A stretch of 64,000 bases of DNA from Peptoniphilus genitalis (GCF_023614525.1 NZ_CP097885.1:124001-188000), one strand, 5' to 3'. Counted from the stretch's first letter, positions 55,310-63,560 are shown. Numbers and translations are program-made. The notes: generated by a model from the sequence alone, not told the origin.

Positions 55310-55936
55310 ATGAAAAAGTTTTTAATTTTTATTTTCTCAATGATAATACTAACATCTTGTAACTCTCAAACAAGAAAATCTGACAATATGACTGTGAATT
55401 TAGATGAGTTTTATAAAACTAAACCTATATCTACATATATTCAATCTGTTGATTTTGTAACATCAAAAAATCTTACGGAAAAGGTATCAAAAACTTATAA
55501 TTCTTTAGATGAACTAGAAAAAGATTTAAGATTAAATTTTCTTCATTCCAGTTTTTTTAATCAATCTGATTACGACACTATTTATTTTAATGATGATTAT
55601 TTTTCTAAAATATATTTATTTAAAGAAGATATAAATCCTTATTATTTTGGTGTTAGAAATTTGGGAAATGATAGAAGTTTAATTTTAGAAATATCGTGGA
55701 AAAACAATCCAAATGAAGCACCATATTCAGTAGAATTAATGGGCGGAAGCGAAATTATCGAAAACTATGATATAAATTCGATAAATATCTCTATAATTAA
55801 AGAATCAAGAGGCAAAAATGTTTTTTATTCTGGTATTTTTAAATTTAATGATATGACCTACTTTATTAAAAATTCTAAGGATTTAGATGCTTTAAAAAAC
55901 ATAATCCAAGATCTTTTAAATATCAAAAAGGACTGA
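55310..55936 (+). CDS. Lipoprotein of unknown function
   Basis: This 208-residue lipoprotein has a signal ending ILTSC (Cys17). The mature protein is Asn/Asp/Tyr-rich with alternating strands and has no known catalytic motif. No family recognised. RBS GGAGG precedes ATG 55310. Its divergent partner is secreted, so both act outside the membrane, and the shared promoter region suggests linked or opposed expression. A terminator follows at the stop codon. Confidence 0.7.
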   Translation: MKKFLIFIFSMIILTSCNSQTRKSDNMTVNLDEFYKTKPISTYIQSVDFVTSKNLTEKVSKTYNSLDELEKDLRLNFLHSSFFNQSDYDTIYFNDDYFSKIYLFKEDINPYYFGVRNLGNDRSLILEISWKNNPNEAPYSVELMGGSEIIENYDINSINISIIKESRGKNVFYSGIFKFNDMTYFIKNSKDLDALKNIIQDLLNIKKD

Positions 55937-55963
55937 GGGAGCTTTATCCCACAGTCCTCTTTT
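55926..55963 (+). terminator. Terminator of the lipoprotein gene
   Basis: AGGACTGAGGGA pairs with TCCCACAGTCCT around a short loop, followed by CTTTT. The stem includes the stop codon. Confidence 0.8.
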
Positions 55964-56109
55964 AATTGGATCTATGAAAAAATCAATACTTATAGGCTAG
56001 TTAAACCGTAAAAACTATAATTAACTAAAAAACTTTAAAAATAAATATAGCTAACAAAACACCTTAGGTCTTTGTAAATTTTATTTGCAATTCATTATGT
56101 AAAAAATGA

Positions 56110-56442
56110 CTCTATAATTTTTTATTAAGCGGAGTTGATAATCATTGTAATATGTACGCCGACAAGGGTTACCAAATGGTTAAGGCCCAATACACTCGTG
56201 CAGAAGAATTTGGTGGCATTTATGTAAATATAAATGAAACTTTATATCCTGGCGATGTATTGTTCTACAAAAATCCAAAATGGACTTATGGCTACAATCA
56301 TGCTGCAATTTATCTAGGTCTTAATGGCGGAAGAAAAATTATAGTTCACGCAACTCTAGCAGACGGACTCGTAAGTGAGTCTGAGTCAAAGGTTTACTCA
56401 TGGGGTTATCAACCCTTAAGGGCTGTGAGATATTTAAAATAA
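56110..56442 (+). pseudogene. 5'-truncated remnant of an NlpC/P60 or CHAP-like cell-wall hydrolase
   Basis: The open frame from 56110 encodes about 110 residues matching the C-terminal half of a C40-type hydrolase. It has LYPGDVLFYKNPKW, the catalytic-His strand YNHAAIYLG and IIVHATLADG. A cysteine in NHCNMYADKGY (about 14 codons into the frame) may be the former nucleophile. No start codon with an RBS is present and a stop codon lies just upstream, so the signal peptide and N-terminal domain are missing. I judge it non-functional. Confidence 0.65.
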
Positions 56443-56486
56443 CTTACTACTTCTTAATAAAAATTTTTAGAAATAAATACGCAAAT

Positions 56487-56524
56487 AAAAAAAGACTGAT
56501 TCAGAATTTTCTGTTTCAGTCTTT
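56487..56524 (-). terminator. Terminator of the 184-residue protein gene
   Basis: AAAGACTGA (56491-56499) pairs with TCAGTCTTT (56516-56524), extended inside by CAGA/TCTG. On the minus strand a T tract follows. Confidence 0.82.
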
Positions 56525-56528
56525 CTAT

Positions 56529-57083
56529 TTAATAATATTTTTCATTGATATAGTGATCTATGATGGAAGTCTTAATTCCGTCGTCAAAAATTTTTTCTTC
56601 TTGAAGGACTTTCAAAAGCCAGTCAGCCTTTGAATGAAAGATTGCCTCTTTCTTATCCTCTAGAACTATTTCATAAAGCTCATTTCTCAAGGCCTTTGAT
56701 TGGCACTTTATATAATAAGCCTTCATATTTCTAAAGTCTTGAATTTTTAAAATATTTAAGACAGCCTTGTCCTTAAGCTCGTAGTATTTATTTGTTAAAT
56801 TCAGATAATAGTTGTAGTACTTTGAATGTTTTTTTGTATTTCTTACGTCCTTTGAAAGAGATTTATAATACTTTGCCATAACATTATAGTATTGGTAGTT
56901 GTACATCCCCTTTTCATAGGAGTCAACCTTTATATAGGGTCTTGCATTTCTCAAGGCAAAATAATCAAAATTCTTTTGCAAAAATTCCCTCTTGGTGAGT
57001 TCGCCATTTGTGTACTGGCTTATGAGAAAGGACCTGTGTTCAAAAAAATCTTCAAATACTCCTCTTTTTTTCTTTAAATCCAC
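56529..57083 (-). CDS. Uncharacterised helical, Tyr/Lys-rich protein
   Basis: This 184-residue soluble, mostly helical protein has many Tyr, Lys and Asn residues (MYNYQYYNVMAKYYKSLS, about residues 59-76). It has no signal peptide or known motif. The likely start is GTG 57083, which overlaps the last codons of a 33-residue membrane peptide, so it may be made by translational coupling. It probably belongs to the same transcript as the P-loop and radical SAM genes. No function assigned. Confidence 0.6.
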   Translation of the reverse strand: MDLKKKRGVFEDFFEHRSFLISQYTNGELTKREFLQKNFDYFALRNARPYIKVDSYEKGMYNYQYYNVMAKYYKSLSKDVRNTKKHSKYYNYYLNLTNKYYELKDKAVLNILKIQDFRNMKAYYIKCQSKALRNELYEIVLEDKKEAIFHSKADWLLKVLQEEKIFDDGIKTSIIDHYINEKYY

Positions 57084-57175
57084 GCAACACCATTAATCAC
57101 ACTTAGAAATATTGGGATTACCATTGCTAAAACGAGGAGAATCGCAATAATTCTAACCATTGTTTTTCTATCCAC
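57074..57175 (-). CDS. 33-residue single-pass membrane peptide
   Basis: The frame begins at GTG 57175 after AAGGTG (six bases away) and encodes MDRKTMVRI followed by a hydrophobic helix and ending GVAWI. The next gene starts 10 bases before its stop in another frame. The type (short basic N-terminus plus one TM) recalls tiny Firmicutes proteins such as DUF4044, a resemblance that I cannot confirm. Confidence 0.5.
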   Translation of the reverse strand: MDRKTMVRIIAILLVLAMVIPIFLSVINGVAWI

Positions 57176-57185
57176 TTATAACACC

Positions 57186-57611
57186 TTATTTGCTAGTAAC
57201 TTCTAGACATTTATCCTTTAATGATTCAGGCATGTCTTCTTTTAAGTAATCAACGTTAATAAAAATTTCTTTGTTTGCAGCATCAGGAATTTTAGCAACC
57301 TTGTTGTAAAGGTGTTCTAGGTCTTCAACGTTAAGTTTAAGAACTTTATAAATTCCATCAACATAAATCTTGTGTAGGTCATAATCCATTGCAAGAAGTC
57401 CACAGATAAAACCGTAAAAACTGTCAATTGAGTTCAATCTGTATTCAGTAGCATTAATAAGTCTTACATTATAATCAAGACTAAAAATGTGATCGTCATC
57501 AACTTCTACAAAAGCAATATTTCCATCGCCTTGTTTCATATCTTCATTAGCGTTGTCGATTAACCATCTTGTTTTTCCAGAGCCTTTGCTTCCTAAAATA
57601 TACTTTATCAT
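57186..57611 (-). CDS. Small P-loop ATP-binding protein
   Basis: This 141-residue protein has Walker A GSKGSGKTRW (about residues 7-16) and a possible Walker B KIYVDGIY (about residue 84). It lacks the other domains of larger P-loop families. Similar clostridial proteins are sometimes annotated as twitching-motility-like, which I would not trust. Its ATG overlaps the stop of the upstream radical SAM gene by four bases (ATGA), so the two are coupled. Confidence 0.7.
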   Translation of the reverse strand: MIKYILGSKGSGKTRWLIDNANEDMKQGDGNIAFVEVDDDHIFSLDYNVRLINATEYRLNSIDSFYGFICGLLAMDYDLHKIYVDGIYKVLKLNVEDLEHLYNKVAKIPDAANKEIFINVDYLKEDMPESLKDKCLEVTSK

Positions 57612-58516
57612 AGTAATTCTCCTTTCATTAGATCACCTTGGGTGTATCCATTTTCTTGCATCTCATTAACAATGTCATCTCTAATTTTCCACCAGGAAGT
57701 ATTCCAATTGCAGAAGAGAGAATCTTCATAAGGTGCTCTTCCAATTATTCTTTCAACTATTATATCATCTTTAAGATTTCTTAAAAAGAGTATAACTTTT
57801 TTCTTGTAGTCCTCTAAAGAAATAGGTTCTATCTCGCCCCTTTCATACATCTTGCCTAGGGCTGTGCCTTTTAAGATATAAAGGGCGTGAAGCTTAACTT
57901 CATCGACGCCAAGGGCATTTAATATCTTTGCTCCTTCCACAATGTCTAAGTCGTCATCCCAAGGGAGTCCAATAATCATGTGGGTACAAATATTTAAATT
58001 CCTATTTTTTAACTTAATAGCTGCATCGATAAATTCAGCGAGACCGTGGCCCCTATTTAATTTCTTCAAGCTGTGATAGTTTGAAGTTTGAAGACCAATC
58101 TCAAGGGTTACGAAGTATTTCTTGTTTAATTCTTCTAAGTAGTCTAGGTGTCTCTTGGGAAGGTAGTCAGGTCTAGTTGATATACTAAGTCCTACTACAT
58201 CTTCAATAAGGGACTCCTCAATTACCCTCTTAAAATCTTCAAAGGGCATGTAGGTGTTTGTAAAATTTTGAAAATAGGCTATAAATTTTTTAGCCTTGTA
58301 TTTCTTTTTTATGTGGTCCATATTTTTTAAAAGTTGCTCTCTTACAGATCCTTCACTGTTTTCGAAAGAGCCACCTTCTTCACCACAAAAAATACATCCA
58401 CCTCTTCCACAAGTTCCATCCCTATTGGGACAAGTTAAGTCAAGTTTGACTGGAAGCTTATAAACTTTTTCGCCAAACTTGTCTCTTAAAAAGTCTGAGT
58501 ATTTTCTATAAGCCAT
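57608..58516 (-). CDS. TIGR01212-family radical SAM protein (YtqA-like)
   Basis: This 302-residue radical SAM protein has the family's special cluster region DLTCPNRDGTCGRGGCIFC (about residues 26-44). The motifs SISTRPDYLP and LEIGLQTSNYHSLKKLNRGH follow. B. subtilis YtqA belongs here, and the reaction is not established. It is coupled to the P-loop gene and close to a DUF1292 gene, and it opens a four-gene leftward run to 56.5 kb. Confidence 0.9.
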   Translation of the reverse strand: MAYRKYSDFLRDKFGEKVYKLPVKLDLTCPNRDGTCGRGGCIFCGEEGGSFENSEGSVREQLLKNMDHIKKKYKAKKFIAYFQNFTNTYMPFEDFKRVIEESLIEDVVGLSISTRPDYLPKRHLDYLEELNKKYFVTLEIGLQTSNYHSLKKLNRGHGLAEFIDAAIKLKNRNLNICTHMIIGLPWDDDLDIVEGAKILNALGVDEVKLHALYILKGTALGKMYERGEIEPISLEDYKKKVILFLRNLKDDIIVERIIGRAPYEDSLFCNWNTSWWKIRDDIVNEMQENGYTQGDLMKGELL

Positions 58517-58524
58517 ATAGAAAA

Positions 58525-58869
58525 TTATTCTTCGTCTTCGTCGTCAAAAATTTCTTCGAAAGTCTTTGAAACTTTTTCAAATTCTTCTTCAGATTCAATA
58601 GTATCAAGTTCTACTTCTTCTTCGTTGATTTCCTTGTACTTGTAAATAAATACATCTTCGCCATCTTCTTCATCTTCAGGAAGTAGGGCAATGTATTCTT
58701 GATCTTCACATTCAAAAATTCCAAGAACTATACATACCATTTCACTGTCGTCTTCTAGCGTAAGAGTGATAGTTTGGTAGCCGTCTTCATGTTCGTGGTC
58801 GTGTCCACAACCACAGTCGCATCCACAATCTTCGTCGTGTTGGTGTAGGTTTTTTTCTTCGTTATTCAT
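58525..58869 (-). CDS. DUF1292 protein with Cys/His-rich N-terminus
   Basis: This 114-residue acidic protein has the C-terminal DUF1292 core (YQTITLTLEDDSEMVCIVLGIFE, then LPEDEEDGEDVFIYKY). Unlike simpler family members, it starts with a possible metal-binding stretch HQHDEDCGCDCGCGHDHEH (about residues 9-27), with four cysteines and five histidines. Small DUF1292 proteins are widespread in Firmicutes and without known role. It lies 8 bases before the radical SAM gene and 13 bases after pepD. Confidence 0.85.
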   Translation of the reverse strand: MNNEEKNLHQHDEDCGCDCGCGHDHEHEDGYQTITLTLEDDSEMVCIVLGIFECEDQEYIALLPEDEEDGEDVFIYKYKEINEEEVELDTIESEEEFEKVSKTFEEIFDDEDEE

Positions 58870-58882
58870 ATTTCCTCCAAAT

Positions 58883-60337
58883 TTATTTTAATTTTTCTAA
58901 TATTTTTATTAAGAAATCAAATACTCTTTCAGTTGATGAAATAGAAAGGTGTTCGCCAGGTGCGTGTACTCCCTTCATATTTGGTCCAATAGAAAGCATA
59001 TCTATATCTCCAATTGTTTCAACAAAAATACCACATTCTAGTCCAGCGTGAATTGCTTCAAGCTTAAATTCTTTTCCACTTACTTCCTTATAAGCTTCCT
59101 TAGCCACTTCTCTAAGAGGTGAAACTTCTTTATATTCCCATGCAGGGTATTTTGTTATAATTTCTACTTCTGCTCCAAGATTTTTTGCAGCAATTTTGTT
59201 TACACTTCCAATGTATTCCTTAGCAGATGATACAGAAGATCTTATATTTGAAATAATGTGAACTTCATCTTCATGATTTTCAATTACTCCAACATTTACA
59301 GAAGTTTCGACTAGACCTACAATGTTCTTACTCATTGCAATGACACCATTAGGTAATAGGTTGATAAGATCAACTATCCTATTCTTTAAATCATCTGTAA
59401 AGGCCTTGTCGCAAGTTTCCTTTGACTTTTCAAAGTTAAGTCTTACATCTGGGTCAACTTTTCCAAGTTCAGTAACAAATTCTGAATTTAATTCCACAAT
59501 TACATCTTGAACTTTTTTTATGTCTTCATCTTTTACTGCTACAAGAGCTCTTGCATATCTTGGGATAGCATTTGGCTTTGCTCCACCTTCGATTTCAATT
59601 AAGTCTCCGTCAACCTTTTGGAATAAGCTATAAAGACTTCTTCCTAAAATTTTAACTGCGTTGCCAAGACCAACTTGAATTTCTTGTCCAGAGTGACCAC
59701 CCTTTAATCCATTAACTATAACTTCATAAATAGTTTTGTCCCTATCTAAATCTTTAAATTCTTTTTTAAGTTTTAATAGGTCTCTTTCCGCACCTGCACA
59801 AGAGATACATCCAACCCCTTCAGTTTCAGAGTCAATGTTTAGTAGTCTCTTAGATGTAACCATTCCTTTTTCAAGATTTCCAGCACCTGTCATTCCACTT
59901 TCTTCATTAACAGTGAAGAGGGCTTCAATCTTAGGGTGTTTGTATTCATCAGATTCTAATAGAGCAAGTGTCATTGCCACGGCAATGCCATTGTCTGCAC
60001 CAAGTGTTGTTTCACGCGCAATAATTAAGTCTCCATCTATCTCATACTTTATTGGATCTTTAGAAAAATCAATTGTACATTCTGGAGTCTTTTCACAAAC
60101 CATGTCCATGTGACCTTGTAAGATAATACTGTCTACATCTTCATAGCCTTCTGTTGCTTCTTTAATTATTACAACGTTTCCAATTGTATCAGTTCTGTAT
60201 TCCAAGTTGTGATCTTTTGCAAAAGAAATTAAGTAGTCTCTTATTTTTTCTTCTTCAAAGGAACATCTTGGAATTTTTGTCAATTTATCAAAATAATAAA
60301 ATGTTCTGTTCTCTAATAAGGTATCTTTATTTTTCAT
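58883..60337 (-). CDS. pepD: Xaa-His dipeptidase (aminoacylhistidine dipeptidase, M20C)
   Basis: This 484-residue cytoplasmic metallopeptidase splits dipeptides such as beta-alanyl-histidine and related Xaa-His peptides. Metal ligands appear in ILQGHMDMVCEK (His about 76), TTLGADNGIAVAM (Asp about 115) and VNEESGMTGAGN (Glu about 147). The late HAGLECGIF supplies the final His region. It matches PepD (length about 485). It suits an amino-acid/peptide-fermenting organism. RBS AGGAGG precedes ATG 60337. Confidence 0.95.
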   Translation of the reverse strand: MKNKDTLLENRTFYYFDKLTKIPRCSFEEEKIRDYLISFAKDHNLEYRTDTIGNVVIIKEATEGYEDVDSIILQGHMDMVCEKTPECTIDFSKDPIKYEIDGDLIIARETTLGADNGIAVAMTLALLESDEYKHPKIEALFTVNEESGMTGAGNLEKGMVTSKRLLNIDSETEGVGCISCAGAERDLLKLKKEFKDLDRDKTIYEVIVNGLKGGHSGQEIQVGLGNAVKILGRSLYSLFQKVDGDLIEIEGGAKPNAIPRYARALVAVKDEDIKKVQDVIVELNSEFVTELGKVDPDVRLNFEKSKETCDKAFTDDLKNRIVDLINLLPNGVIAMSKNIVGLVETSVNVGVIENHEDEVHIISNIRSSVSSAKEYIGSVNKIAAKNLGAEVEIITKYPAWEYKEVSPLREVAKEAYKEVSGKEFKLEAIHAGLECGIFVETIGDIDMLSIGPNMKGVHAPGEHLSISSTERVFDFLIKILEKLK

Positions 60338-60385
60338 TTAAACCTCCTAGGTCTATTATACATAAGAAGTGTTAATAATTACATA

Positions 60386-61717
60386 TTAAAAAGTATAATT
60401 GTCTTTAAATATTTTAAGCATTCTGTCCCTTGATTTGGTATCAGACTTTTCTATTTCGCAAAGCACATTTCTAAACTTATTTAGAGATTTATCCATTAAA
60501 AATTCAAGAGAAGGTGTCTTTTTAAACTCTTCTAAAACAAGAGATAAAACTTCCTTTTCAAATTCTTGCGACTTCTCTTTTGAAAGTTCTTTGTCTTCAC
60601 AGAGTTTTCTTAGGCTACAAGTATACTCATATCTCACAAAAATAATAAACTCAGTCAATATGTCGCTATAAGATTCTTGTAACAATCTCTGTAAGATTTT
60701 AAAGAAAATATTCCAATCTAGGTCACTGTTTAATACCTTGCTAAAAACTTCTATTAGTCCCTTAGAAAAGTTGTCATAATATTTTGGCGTGTTTTTAAAA
60801 ACAATGTACTCTTCAAAGTCCATTTCATTTCCAGAAACAGAGTTCACCTTGTTAATTAAATTTATGAAATTTTCTCCATAACTTAAGTCCTTATTTCTCG
60901 AAGACTTCATAAATAGAAAATCTACAACTATGTCTGTTATAATTTTTATGTTTAAATATATTCCCAGCTCTTCATGAATTTTCGTAGTGAATACATCGTG
61001 AAGGATCTTTGACAAAAGTTTCTTTAATTGTAACTCTGCAGAAATTGTCTCTGAGGCATCCTGCTTCTTTACATGGTCGTAAAGTATCATAAGCTGCTTG
61101 TCAATCATCTTTAGGTTGTCATTAATGGAATTCATAATTTCCCTAAAGAAGCCTTCGGTAACAATGTAGTTGTAATTTTTGTAAAGTAGCTTGTGGTCAA
61201 TTTCTCCCCAAAATACATTTACAAAGGACTTTATCTGAAGCTCAAAACAATAAATAAAAGACCCAGTATCATATTCACCATCAAGTTTAAACATTGTGAA
61301 ACCATTTGCAAGAGTTTGAGGTTGGGGGTCATCTAGCTTAAGTCTAATCTTTCTATTTTTATTAGACCTATAATAACCCCTGTCGGACTTTATTGTGAAG
61401 TCCTTGATAATTTTTTTATAAAGGTCTTCTTCGTCCTTGATGAAACGGCATTCAACTCTAATTCCAACTAAATCTTGAATGTACTTAAATCCACTAACAG
61501 GATCAGGAAACCTCATGAAAAAATTTCGCCTAATGAGTTTTTCTCGTAAGGATTCCTGAGTTTTTATTCTTGTAGTGATATTTGTAAGCCTATCATCATC
61601 TAAAAATAAATCTGTAAAATACTTTTTAAGCTCTTTATTAACTCCCGCAAGTTCAATTTTATGGTAATCAAAAAGATCCATTACATCATCGATGTAATTA
61701 AAAAGCTCAAGTTTCAT
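60386..61717 (-). CDS. RelA/SpoT synthetase-domain protein with C-terminal helical extension
   Basis: This 443-residue protein has an N-terminal alarmone-synthetase-like domain: RIKTQESLREKLI (about 50-62), DLVGIRVECRF (82-92), and ELQIKSFVNVFWGEIDHKLLYK (159-180, with the conserved E, Q, W, E, H and YK). However, the acceptor-binding motif NGYxSxH of (p)ppGpp synthetases reads NGFTMFK (138-144). The 230-residue C-terminal part is all-helical and unlike small synthetases. It may therefore use a different acceptor or be inactive. It overlaps no neighbour and precedes pepD. Confidence 0.78.
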   Translation of the reverse strand: MKLELFNYIDDVMDLFDYHKIELAGVNKELKKYFTDLFLDDDRLTNITTRIKTQESLREKLIRRNFFMRFPDPVSGFKYIQDLVGIRVECRFIKDEEDLYKKIIKDFTIKSDRGYYRSNKNRKIRLKLDDPQPQTLANGFTMFKLDGEYDTGSFIYCFELQIKSFVNVFWGEIDHKLLYKNYNYIVTEGFFREIMNSINDNLKMIDKQLMILYDHVKKQDASETISAELQLKKLLSKILHDVFTTKIHEELGIYLNIKIITDIVVDFLFMKSSRNKDLSYGENFINLINKVNSVSGNEMDFEEYIVFKNTPKYYDNFSKGLIEVFSKVLNSDLDWNIFFKILQRLLQESYSDILTEFIIFVRYEYTCSLRKLCEDKELSKEKSQEFEKEVLSLVLEEFKKTPSLEFLMDKSLNKFRNVLCEIEKSDTKSRDRMLKIFKDNYTF

Positions 61718-61724
61718 AATCCAC

Positions 61725-62474
61725 CTAGATGTTCATTTTCACTTCGTATTTGTCTTTTAATTCTGTGATTTTTTTGTTGTAAATTTCTTGTTCCTTTTGT
61801 CTTCTAACTTGTTCCACAATTCTATCTTTAACTTCATCAAAAGAAAGTTCCCTTGCATCATTCTTTTGGTTGATTTTTATAATGTGGTAACCAAATTGAG
61901 TTTTAACTGGTTCAGTAATAGTTCCAACTTCGTTTTCAAAAACTGCATCTTCAAATTCTTTTACCATTTGTCCCCTAGTGAAAGTTCCAAGATTTCCACC
62001 CTTTTCCTTTGATGGACAAGTTGAATATTCCTTTGCAAGTTCTTCAAAGTCTCCGCCATTTTTAATTTTTTCATAGATTTCTCTCGCCTTGTCTTCTTCT
62101 TCAACTAAGATGTGAGAAGCATCAGCAGATTCTCCTTGCTTAAAGGCATCTTTGTTTTCTTCATAGAACTTTTTGATGTCTTCATCTTTAACTTCAGCAG
62201 TAGCAAGAAGCTTTCCAAGTGCATATGTCTTTAGCATGCTTTCCTTTGTCTTTTCAACAACTTGGATGAATTCATCTTCCTTGTCCATGCCCTTTTCCAT
62301 TGCATCTTCATATAAAAGAGCTTGGTAAACTAATTCATTTACCACGTCCTTATTTAATTCTTCTCCGCCAAAATATTGTTTTAATTGTGGGTTAAGTGAA
62401 TCAATAAATAAATTGTAATCCACTCCTGTGATCTTTTTACCATTTACTTCTGCTAAAACTTTATCTTTATCCAT
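61725..62474 (-). CDS. Parvulin-type peptidyl-prolyl isomerase
   Basis: This 249-residue protein has a SurA/PrsA-like N-terminal helical region and a parvulin domain (ASHILVEEEDKAREIYEKIK, about residues 119-138, then GGNLGTFTRGQM and TQFGYHIIKI). It has no signal peptide or lipobox, so it is cytoplasmic, unlike PrsA. The ORF begins MDKDKVLAEVNGKKIT. It probably acts as a trigger-like folding helper. It lies 7 bases ahead of the RelA/SpoT gene. Confidence 0.93.
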   Translation of the reverse strand: MDKDKVLAEVNGKKITGVDYNLFIDSLNPQLKQYFGGEELNKDVVNELVYQALLYEDAMEKGMDKEDEFIQVVEKTKESMLKTYALGKLLATAEVKDEDIKKFYEENKDAFKQGESADASHILVEEEDKAREIYEKIKNGGDFEELAKEYSTCPSKEKGGNLGTFTRGQMVKEFEDAVFENEVGTITEPVKTQFGYHIIKINQKNDARELSFDEVKDRIVEQVRRQKEQEIYNKKITELKDKYEVKMNI

Positions 62475-62546
62475 TATTACCTCCGTAATTTTCTTTCTAA
62501 TTTATTAACTTTTCTATGAATATGTTAACATTTGAAAAATATTTTT

Positions 62547-63281
62547 TCAACTTATTGGGGTCTCAGAGACGCCACAAATCCTTGCATAAATTTGACTTTG
62601 ATCTTTGCTCTTGAAGAAGAAATAAAACCTATCCTCTTCTCTATAAAAATCAATTACAATCTCATCGCCTAACTTCAATTCATTAATATAGTTGACATTG
62701 ATGTCTTTAAACTTTACATGAGTGTACTCATCAGTTACAACTTCATAAATAAGTTCAAGATAAACAGAATTGTTGACGTGATTATTAAAATCCAAGTCTC
62801 TCCTTAAAATTTTATAAGAAAATCTATTTGTTATCTCTTGATCACTTGGCTCATTAACTCTTTCAATGCTTTTGAAAATTCTACTTCCATTATTTCCATA
62901 AATTTCTGCGATTTCTTCAGGAATTTTTATCGCTTTTCTCTTCTCAACATCAATTAACAAAAATATAGCTGAAGCTTCAATAACTTTTTCTCCTTTGCAA
63001 TAAACTTCAAACTCGCGAAAGGCATTTATGTTTTTAAATCCACTTGCCCAAGTTTTAATTTTTATTTTCTCATGACTTCTTGGGTACCTATTAATTTTTA
63101 TTTTCCACTTATAAATCATCCAAGTGTAACCCATGTCTAATAATTTTTCATTGCTAAGACCAAGATCTATTGACTGATAGTTTGACGTTTCTATTAAGTA
63201 ACTTACAAGATGATTGAGCTTTAGGTCTCCATCACTTGATAAAAAATTCATCACTTCATATTCTTTACAAAAAATTTTCAT
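62547..63281 (-). CDS. Acyl-ACP thioesterase (FatA/FatB family)
   Basis: This 244-residue double hot-dog thioesterase releases fatty acids from acyl-ACP. It has the family pattern LNHLVSYLIETSNYQSIDLG (about residues 21-40) and the N-terminal hot-dog with WMIYKWKIKI. The second hot-dog has DFNNHVNNSVYLEL, where the catalytic Asn and His reside. ATG 63281 is taken because GGAGG lies five bases upstream, rather than an upstream frame without RBS. It is monocistronic and divergent from glmS, with a 12-bp palindrome AGCTTGCAAGCT at 63335-63346 in the shared gap. Confidence 0.9.
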   Translation of the reverse strand: MKIFCKEYEVMNFLSSDGDLKLNHLVSYLIETSNYQSIDLGLSNEKLLDMGYTWMIYKWKIKINRYPRSHEKIKIKTWASGFKNINAFREFEVYCKGEKVIEASAIFLLIDVEKRKAIKIPEEIAEIYGNNGSRIFKSIERVNEPSDQEITNRFSYKILRRDLDFNNHVNNSVYLELIYEVVTDEYTHVKFKDINVNYINELKLGDEIVIDFYREEDRFYFFFKSKDQSQIYARICGVSETPIS

Positions 63282-63353
63282 AAGAACCTCCAAATTTATT
63301 TTAACATAACTTTACTAATTCATAGGTATAAGAGAGCTTGCAAGCTTATTAAG

Positions 63354-63382
63354 TTTACTTTAAATATACCTTATGGTAAAAT
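63354..63382 (+). promoter_or_regulatory. glmS promoter
   Basis: TTTACT (63354-63359) and TAAAAT (63377-63382) are exactly 17 bp apart and place the start just before the ribozyme leader. Confidence 0.6.
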
Positions 63383-63399
63383 TTACAGAAAGAGACAAA

Positions 63400-63545
63400 A
63401 ATTTATGAAGCGCCTGAGCCCTAGTGGCTGACGAGGTATGAGGTTATCGAAAATCGGCGGATGCCTCAAAGGTTTCACAGCCTAAACATTTTACAAAAAA
63501 TAAAAGTAATTTTATAACAAAATAAATGTAGTGAGTCTCTAACAA
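63400..63545 (+). ncRNA. glmS ribozyme/riboswitch
   Basis: This is the self-cleaving leader that senses glucosamine-6-phosphate and lowers glmS expression. The conserved core is visible: AGCGCC (63409-63414), GACGAGG, TTATCG, GGCGGATGCCTC and then TTTCACAGCC. By family rules cleavage falls between A63409 and G63410. It ends in the gap before GGAGG and the glmS ATG. The transcript start about 20 bases upstream fits the promoter. Domain ends are approximate. Confidence 0.95.
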
Positions 63546-63560
63546 ATTGGAGGTAGAAAT

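Noticed and set aside
63335-63346. Palindrome AGCTTGCAAGCT as a FapR/FabT operator for the thioesterase
   Set aside because: It does not match the known FapR or FabT motifs. It remains only an unexplained palindrome.
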